Assembly (NCBI GenBank): GCA_035629025.1
Contig: DASPIU010000043.1
Span: forward strand, 1 to 64,000
DNA: 64,000 bases
Direction: 5' to 3'
DNA from: Stenotrophomonas_A sp035629025
GTDB taxonomy: Bacteria; Pseudomonadota; Gammaproteobacteria; Xanthomonadales; Xanthomonadaceae
In this document: one piece after another, positions 59,454 to 64,000 of the stretch
How positions within the stretch are numbered: position 1 is the stretch's first letter
How the letters are laid out: every line of letters starts with the position of its first letter
Position numbers and translations under genes: made by a program
The notes under the pieces: generated by a model
The model's database searches: none
What the model was told of the DNA's origin: nothing
What the model saw: the letters and a program-made list of their open reading frames with translations, nothing else

Positions 59454-61928
59454 TCAGGCCGCTTCGCGCGACTGCCCGCCGCTGGCCTTGTCGTAGTGCG
59501 TCGCCGCGCGCAACTCGTGGGTGTCGAAGTCGTCCACGGTGATCGTGTCCAGGGTGATCTCGCGCAGTTCCTCCAGCAGCTTGCGCTCCTCGGCGCTGAT
59601 CACGCCTTCGGCCACGGCCTCATCCAGCTGCGCGCTGAATTCCAGCGCCTCGATGCCCTTGGTCTTGAGCGCCTTGAGGAACTTGCGCTCCACCGGCTCG
59701 GCCATCACCGCCTTGGCCAGATAGCTGGCGATGCGGCCACCGGGGTTGTTCTCGCACGGGGTCAGGAACACGCCCTTGGCCAGGCGGTCGCGAGCCTCGT
59801 TCGGCGCCATCAGCAGCGCGGCGACGCGACGCGACAGACGGTCGCCGGGCGCCTCGGCACGACGGCCCAGCGGGAAGATCAGCGCCCACATCAGCCAGCC
59901 GACCGGACGGATCGGGAAGTTGCGCAGCGCGGCCGACAGCGAGGTCTCGATCTTGTGCACGCTGTCATGGAAGGCCCAGGCCAGCAGCGGCTGGTCGGTC
60001 TGCGGCGCGCCTTCGTCGTGGTAGCGCTTGAGCATGGCGCTGGTCATGTAGATGTGGCTCAGTACATCGCCCAGGCGGCCGGACAGCGACTCCTTGAACT
60101 TGAGCTTGCCGCCGAGCATCAGCATCGACACATCGGCCATCAGCGCCAGATTGGCCGAATAGCGATCCAGCTTGCGGAAGAAGCGGCGGGTGTAGTCATC
60201 GCCCGGCGCGGCACCGATGCGCGCACCGGTCAGGCCGAACCAGAACGAGCGCACCGCATTGGAGATGCCGAAGCGGATGTGCCCGAACAGGCTCTGGTCG
60301 AAGTCCTCCAGGCCGCGCGCGGTGTCGCTGTCCTGGGCGGCCTTCATTTCCTTCATGACCCACGGATGGCACAGGATCGCGCCCTGGCCGAAGATCAGCA
60401 GGCTGCGGGTCATGATGTTGGCGCCTTCGACGGTGATGCCGATCGGCGCGGCCTGCCAGGCACGGCCGGCGAAGTTGCGCGGCCCCAGGATGATGCCCTT
60501 GCCGCCGACCACGTCCATCACGTCGCTGATGACCTCGCGGCCCATCGTCGTGCAGTGGTACTTGGCGATGGCCGAGGGCACCGACGGCACGTCACCGCGG
60601 TCCACCGCCGCGGCGGTGGCCTGCGACAGCGCGCTGATCGCATAGGCCTTGCCGCCAATGCGCGCCAACGCCTCTTCCACGCCCTCGAAGCGGCCAACCG
60701 ACAGGCCGAACTGCTTGCGGATCCGCGCGTACGCACCGGTCACCACGGCGCCGAACTTGGCGCCGCCGCTGGCGGTGGAGGGCAGGGTGATCGAACGGCC
60801 CACGGCCAGGCATTCGTTGAGCATGTTCCAGCCCTTGCCGACCATGTCCACGCCGCCGATGAGCTGGCTCAGCGGGATGAATACCTCATGCCCATGAATC
60901 GGCCCGTTCTGGAACGGCGAGTTGAGCGGGAAATGGCGGCGGCCGATTTCCACGCCGGGCGTTTCGCGCGGCAGCAGGGCCAGGGTGATGCCAATGTCCT
61001 TGGTGTCGCCGAGCAGGCCTTCCGGGTCATACATGCGGAAGGCCAGGCCAATGATCGTGGCCACCGGCGCCAGGGTGATGTAGCGCTTGTCGAAGGTGAG
61101 CTTGACGCCGAGCACGTTGGCGCCATTCCACTCGCCCTTGCAGACGATGCCGTAGTCCGGGATCGAGGTGGCATCGGAGCCGGCGAACGGACCGGTCAGG
61201 CCGAAGCACGGCACTTCCTGGCCGGCCGCCAGGCGCGGCAGGTAGTAGTCCTTCTGTTCCTGCGTGCCGTAATGCACCAGCAGTTCGCCCGGGCCCAGCG
61301 AATTCGGCACGCCGACGGTGGAGCTGACCACGCTCGACACCGAAGCCAGCTTCTGGATGACCTTGTGGTGCGCCAGCGCGCTGAAGCCGAGGCCGCCGAA
61401 CTGCTTGGGAATGATCATGCCGAAGAACTTGTGCTTCTTGACGAACTCCCACATTTCCGGCGGCAGGTCGGCATGGACGTGGGTGATTTCCCAGTCGTTG
61501 ATCATCTTGCACAGCTCTTCGACCGGGCCGTCGAGGAAGGCCTGCTCTTCGGCGCTGAGCTGCGGCTTGGGATAGTTCAGCAGCTTCTGCCAGTCCGGAT
61601 CACCGGTGAACAGCTCGCCCTCGAAACCCACCGAGCCGGTTTCCAGCGCAATGCGTTCGGTCTGCGACAGCGGCGGCAGCACCTTGCGGAAGAACTTCAT
61701 CAGCGGCGCGGTCAGCAGCGGCTTGCGGATGAAAGGCAGCAGCACCGGCACGGCGACCAGCGCCACCAGCACCGCGGCAATGATCGTGGCCGTGGCATTG
61801 GCGCCGAGCAGCCAGCCAGCCACCAGCAGCGTGGCGCTGATCGCCACCCATGCGGCCAGGCGCATGCGGTGGTAGGCGGCGAAGCCGGCCGCCAGCAAGA
61901 CAAGAAGGAAGGGGGCGACGATGCTCAT
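59454..61928 (-). CDS. fadE: acyl-CoA dehydrogenase FadE
   Basis: 824-aa FAD enzyme catalysing the first step of fatty-acid beta-oxidation (E. coli FadE 814). N-terminal membrane segments (about 2-20 and 22-60) are followed by the dehydrogenase body: WEITHVHADLPPEMWEFVKK, FGMIIPKQFGGLGFSALAHH, PCFGLTGPFAGSDATSIPD, and the later GGKGIILGPRNFAGRAWQAAP. The C-terminal DUF1974 module is present. Its ATG overlaps the stop of the alpha/beta hydrolase gene by four bases, so the two form one operon controlled by the TetR operator upstream. Confidence 0.96.
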   Translation of the reverse strand: MSIVAPFLLVLLAAGFAAYHRMRLAAWVAISATLLVAGWLLGANATATIIAAVLVALVAVPVLLPFIRKPLLTAPLMKFFRKVLPPLSQTERIALETGSVGFEGELFTGDPDWQKLLNYPKPQLSAEEQAFLDGPVEELCKMINDWEITHVHADLPPEMWEFVKKHKFFGMIIPKQFGGLGFSALAHHKVIQKLASVSSVVSSTVGVPNSLGPGELLVHYGTQEQKDYYLPRLAAGQEVPCFGLTGPFAGSDATSIPDYGIVCKGEWNGANVLGVKLTFDKRYITLAPVATIIGLAFRMYDPEGLLGDTKDIGITLALLPRETPGVEIGRRHFPLNSPFQNGPIHGHEVFIPLSQLIGGVDMVGKGWNMLNECLAVGRSITLPSTASGGAKFGAVVTGAYARIRKQFGLSVGRFEGVEEALARIGGKAYAISALSQATAAAVDRGDVPSVPSAIAKYHCTTMGREVISDVMDVVGGKGIILGPRNFAGRAWQAAPIGITVEGANIMTRSLLIFGQGAILCHPWVMKEMKAAQDSDTARGLEDFDQSLFGHIRFGISNAVRSFWFGLTGARIGAAPGDDYTRRFFRKLDRYSANLALMADVSMLMLGGKLKFKESLSGRLGDVLSHIYMTSAMLKRYHDEGAPQTDQPLLAWAFHDSVHKIETSLSAALRNFPIRPVGWLMWALIFPLGRRAEAPGDRLSRRVAALLMAPNEARDRLAKGVFLTPCENNPGGRIASYLAKAVMAEPVERKFLKALKTKGIEALEFSAQLDEAVAEGVISAEERKLLEELREITLDTITVDDFDTHELRAATHYDKASGGQSREAA

Positions 61929-62860
61929 GGTCCTGCTCCAGGTACGTACTCGGTAGCGTGCTTGATGTCGGGGGACGCGGTGGCGGCGTGTACCGGCGGC
62001 AAAGCGTCCAGATAGTGCAACACAGCGGCGGTAAATGCGCTGTTCTCATCGCCTGCCAGCATATGCGTGGCGTCGGCCAGGCGCACGTGCTGTGCGTGCG
62101 GAACGAGTGCAAGGAATTCGGCCACGGTCTGCGGCGTGACCAGGTCGCTGCGCCCGCCGCTGACCAGCAGCACCGGGCAGCGCACCTGTGCGGCGGCCTG
62201 CAGCAGCACTTCCTGCTGTGCGAAAGCGTCGCCACCGGCGAGTTCGTCGATCAGGCGCGGGTCCCAGTGCCAATACCAGCGGCCGCCTTCGCCTTCATGC
62301 AGCAGCTTGCGCAGGGCCTGGTCGGATTTGCGCGGGCGGTGCGGCACATAGGCGGCAATGGCATCGGCGGCGGCATGCAGCGAATCGAAGCCGTCGGGAT
62401 ACGCGGTCATGAAGCGCAGGATGCGCTCGACGCCGGCGGTCTCCCAGCGCGGCGTGATGTCGACCAGCACCATCGCGCGGAACAGACCGGGCCAGCGCGA
62501 TTCGGCGAGCAGGCCAAACAGGCCGCCCATCGATGCGGCGACCAGCACCGGCGGCGGCGACATCTCTCCGGCCAGCACGATCATGTCGTCGGTGAACTGG
62601 GTGCCGTCGTAGCGCAGCCCTGCCGGGTTGCGCGTGGATTCGCCGTGGCCGCGTGCATCGTAGGAGAGCGCGGCATAGCCGGCTTCGGCGAGAACGCGCG
62701 CGGTGTCATCCCAGGCGGTGCGGGTCTGGCCGAAGCCATGCGCCAGCAGCACGCTGCCGCGATGCCCATCGCCAATGCGCGAGGCGGCGAGCACGGCGTC
62801 ACCGGCCCCGGCGAGCAAGGCATCGGGTGGCGTGTTGGGCAGAGTGGGTCGACTAACCAT
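61925..62860 (-). CDS. alpha/beta hydrolase, first gene of the fadE operon
   Basis: 311-aa hydrolase starting at ATG 62860 (MVSRPTLPNTPPD). Oxyanion-hole HGFGQTRTAWDD, nucleophile Ser in VAASMGGLFGLLAE, catalytic Asp in SGGRSDLVTP and His in ADATHMLAGDE. The substrate is not known; the fadE context suggests release of acyl groups from esters or thioesters. The start codon lies inside the palindromic operator and a -10/-35 pair immediately upstream leaves no leader, so the mRNA is probably leaderless. Overlaps fadE by four bases. Confidence 0.9.
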   Translation of the reverse strand: MVSRPTLPNTPPDALLAGAGDAVLAASRIGDGHRGSVLLAHGFGQTRTAWDDTARVLAEAGYAALSYDARGHGESTRNPAGLRYDGTQFTDDMIVLAGEMSPPPVLVAASMGGLFGLLAESRWPGLFRAMVLVDITPRWETAGVERILRFMTAYPDGFDSLHAAADAIAAYVPHRPRKSDQALRKLLHEGEGGRWYWHWDPRLIDELAGGDAFAQQEVLLQAAAQVRCPVLLVSGGRSDLVTPQTVAEFLALVPHAQHVRLADATHMLAGDENSAFTAAVLHYLDALPPVHAATASPDIKHATEYVPGAGP

Positions 62861-62874
62861 ACCTAATGGTATGG
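62857..62874. promoter_or_regulatory. perfect TetR operator palindrome
   Basis: CCATACC-TAAT-GGTATGG, a 7-bp perfect inverted repeat. It covers the start codon of the hydrolase gene (62858-62860) and the -10 element, so repressor binding would block transcription start. The divergent TetR gene is the obvious regulator. Confidence 0.8.
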
Positions 62875-62895
62875 ATGCGCCGCACGCCCTGTCAA
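62866..62895 (-). promoter_or_regulatory. promoter of the hydrolase-fadE operon
   Basis: On the minus strand, -35 TTGACA at 62895-62890 and -10 TACCAT at 62871-62866 with an 18-base spacer. The start point would fall near 62859, at the A or T of the ATG itself. Confidence 0.65.
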
Positions 62896-62910
62896 TACTG
62901 ATTGGTATGG
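62893..62910. promoter_or_regulatory. second, degenerate operator copy
   Basis: CAATACT-GATT-GGTATGG keeps one full arm and matches five of seven bases in the other. It overlaps the -35 box of the hydrolase promoter and lies 36 bases from the first operator. Confidence 0.6.
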
Positions 62911-62999
62911 TTCGCGAAAGCGAAGCGGGGCGAGGGTTCTGGGGAGGGCGAAGAGGCACGCATACTGCAACCGACTGCGGCGTATGGTTAAATCGCGCA

Positions 63000-63608
63000 A
63001 TGAGCGAAGACAATGCATCACAGAACGATCCCTCGGGCCGTGCGGGCGGCCGCACCAACCGCCTCAGTGCCGAAGACTGGGCGCAGGCCGCGCTGGACCT
63101 GATCGCCGAGCAGGGCGTGGGAGCGGTGGCGGTCGAGCCGCTGGCGCGCCGCCTCGGTGTGACCAAGGGCAGCTTCTACTGGCACTTCCCTTCGCGTGAC
63201 GCCTTGCTGCAGGCGGCGCTGGAGCGCTGGGAGCTGTTCGAGCAGGAGCAGGTGTTCGGCAGCCTGGAAGACATGGAAGACCCGAGCGCGCGCCTGCGCG
63301 CGCTGTTCCAGCTCGTCGCGCACGAGGTCAAGCCGCACGTCATCTACAGCGAATTGCTCAAGGCGCTGGACCATCCATCGGTGCGGCCGGTGATTGACCG
63401 CGTCTCGCAGCGGCGCATGGACTATCTGGTGGCCTCGTTCCGCCAGGCCGGCCTCAGTCGCACCGACGCGCAGCATCGGGCGCGCCTGGCCTATGCGGCG
63501 TATGTCGGTTTCCTGCAGCTGTCATTGCAGCTGCAGCAGCCCAAGCCGGCGCGCGAGGATTTCGAGGCGTATGTGGAGCACGTGATCCAGACCTTGATTC
63601 CGGGTTGA
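63000..63608 (+). CDS. TetR-family transcriptional regulator of the fadE operon
   Basis: 202-aa repressor. Helix-turn-helix near residues 35-55 (VGAVAVEPLARRLGVTKGSFYWHFPSRDALLQAAL), preceded by an N-terminal basic tail (GRAGGRTNRLSAEDW). The C-terminal helical ligand domain is typical of acyl-CoA-responsive TetR proteins. It is divergent from the hydrolase-fadE operon and likely represses it through the palindromes at 62857-62910, relieved by a fatty acyl ligand (inference). Start ATG 63000; a -10-like TATGGT at 62983 leaves only a short leader. Confidence 0.9.
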   Translation: MSEDNASQNDPSGRAGGRTNRLSAEDWAQAALDLIAEQGVGAVAVEPLARRLGVTKGSFYWHFPSRDALLQAALERWELFEQEQVFGSLEDMEDPSARLRALFQLVAHEVKPHVIYSELLKALDHPSVRPVIDRVSQRRMDYLVASFRQAGLSRTDAQHRARLAYAAYVGFLQLSLQLQQPKPAREDFEAYVEHVIQTLIPG

Positions 63609-63631
63609 GCCCGGCAGGTCACTGAAGAGAG

Positions 63632-63653
63632 AAAGGCGCGCAGGCGCTTTTTT
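63632..63653 (+). terminator. terminator of the TetR gene
   Basis: AAAGGCGC / GCGCTTT pair with one bulged G, followed by six T. Confidence 0.7.
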
Positions 63654-63682
63654 CTTTGTCGCAGCGACGCGTTGCAGAAAGA

Positions 63683-63708
63683 ACTACGGCCCCTTTCGGG
63701 GCCGTAGT
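63683..63708 (-). terminator. terminator of the TonB-dependent receptor gene
   Basis: Perfect 11-bp stem ACTACGGCCCC / GGGGCCGTAGT around a four-base loop, with TTCTTTC after it on the minus strand, 27 bases past the receptor stop. Confidence 0.85.
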
Positions 63709-63734
63709 CTTGCCATTGCAGCTGACCGGATCGA

Positions 63735-64000
63735 TCAGAAGCGCTGACGGTACTGCATGTACAGGAAACGGCCCGGCAGGTCGTACTGCGGATCGAACAT
63801 GTTGTACGACACGCTGTAGGACACCGGCGGATCGCGATCGAACACGTTGTTCGCACCGATCGAGATGGTGGCGTTCCACGGGGTGTTGTAGCGGAACTGG
63901 ACGTCGTTGTACGTCGTCGACGCCATGTGGTTGCGCGGGTCGGCGCCATCGGCGGTCGTGCGGTTCGGATCCGAGCAGTAGATCTGCGCCAGATCGTCGT
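63735..64000 (-). CDS. TonB-dependent receptor, C-terminal fragment (cut by window edge)
   Basis: Only the last 87 or so codons are inside the window, ending at the stop 63735-63737. They read as the last strands of an outer-membrane beta-barrel: VQFRYNTPWNATISIGANNV, FDRDPPVSYSVSYNMFDPQYDLPGR, and the terminal FLYMQYRQRF ending in Phe, the BAM recognition signature. The NVFDRDPP segment is characteristic of TonB-dependent receptors of the Oar or CirA type in Xanthomonadaceae. Ligand unknown. A strong terminator follows. Confidence 0.88.
   Translation of the reverse strand, partial: DDLAQIYCSDPNRTTADGADPRNHMASTTYNDVQFRYNTPWNATISIGANNVFDRDPPVSYSVSYNMFDPQYDLPGRFLYMQYRQRF

Noticed and set aside
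1..64000. tRNA, rRNA or CRISPR arrays.
   Set aside because: No cloverleaf-like segment, rRNA core sequence or regularly spaced direct repeats was noticed; the repeats present are inverted REP-type elements.

Overview
The window is a GC-rich, densely coding bacterial chromosome segment. Its gene content fits the gammaproteobacterial family Xanthomonadaceae (Xanthomonas, Stenotrophomonas, Pseudoxanthomonas, Luteimonas or Lysobacter-like; the genus cannot be fixed by eye). Supporting signs are an intact pilGHIJ-chpA-chpB-chpC twitching-chemotaxis operon, an Ala/Lys-rich histone H1-like protein, a DUF3011 protein, GTAG-type REP palindromes scattered between genes, and a TonB-dependent receptor ending in Phe. 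No rRNA, tRNA, CRISPR array, prophage or transposase was seen. Almost everything looks like vertically inherited core genome.

Layout: 1-1.5 kb, LytS/LytTR two-component pair (kinase cut by the window edge). 1.6-4.25 kb, small proteins and a CtaG-DUF2243 membrane pair. 4.4-5.8 kb, HWE kinase plus single-domain receiver. 5.8-14.1 kb, a secreted hypothetical protein, recQ, a methyltransferase, dps and hrpA. 14.3-22.6 kb, a ClC-type channel with CBS domains, a secreted hypothetical protein, relA, a membrane-anchored repeat protein and a two-domain glycosyltransferase. 22.8-30.6 kb, mrcB (PBP1B), a TPR lipoprotein, a YoaA/DinG helicase, tsaB, a TonB-like protein and gshB. 30.9-42.6 kb, the Pil-Chp chemosensory operon that controls type IV pili. 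43-51.2 kb, rsmE-bioA, then nudE-cysQ-mazG-ynfA-mpo1, then qmcA-nfeD, then gcvT-gcvH. 51.2-52.5 kb, an 850-bp gap with A/T tracts and repeats leading into the H1-like gene. 52.6-58.9 kb, a serine hydrolase, a GMC oxidoreductase, an NTP/NDP-type MFS transporter, a DUF1304 protein, a CPBP protease and a tiny frame-disrupted peptide gene. 58.9-64 kb, a DUF4442 thioesterase-like protein, fadE with an alpha/beta hydrolase under a divergent TetR regulator, and the end of a TonB-dependent receptor.

The most interesting points are: (1) a short gene with a double-glycine-type (bacteriocin-like) leader that appears frameshifted and lies directly upstream of a CPBP/Abi-family membrane protease; (2) a CheB-like ChpB in the pilus chemotaxis operon that seems to have lost its Ser-His-Asp catalytic residues; (3) a perfect palindromic operator that overlaps both the -10 element and the start codon of an apparently leaderless hydrolase-fadE operon; (4) the repeat-bearing leader region of the H1-like gene; (5) several nested palindromes of REP type. 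Coordinates and starts were worked out by reading; no database search was possible.
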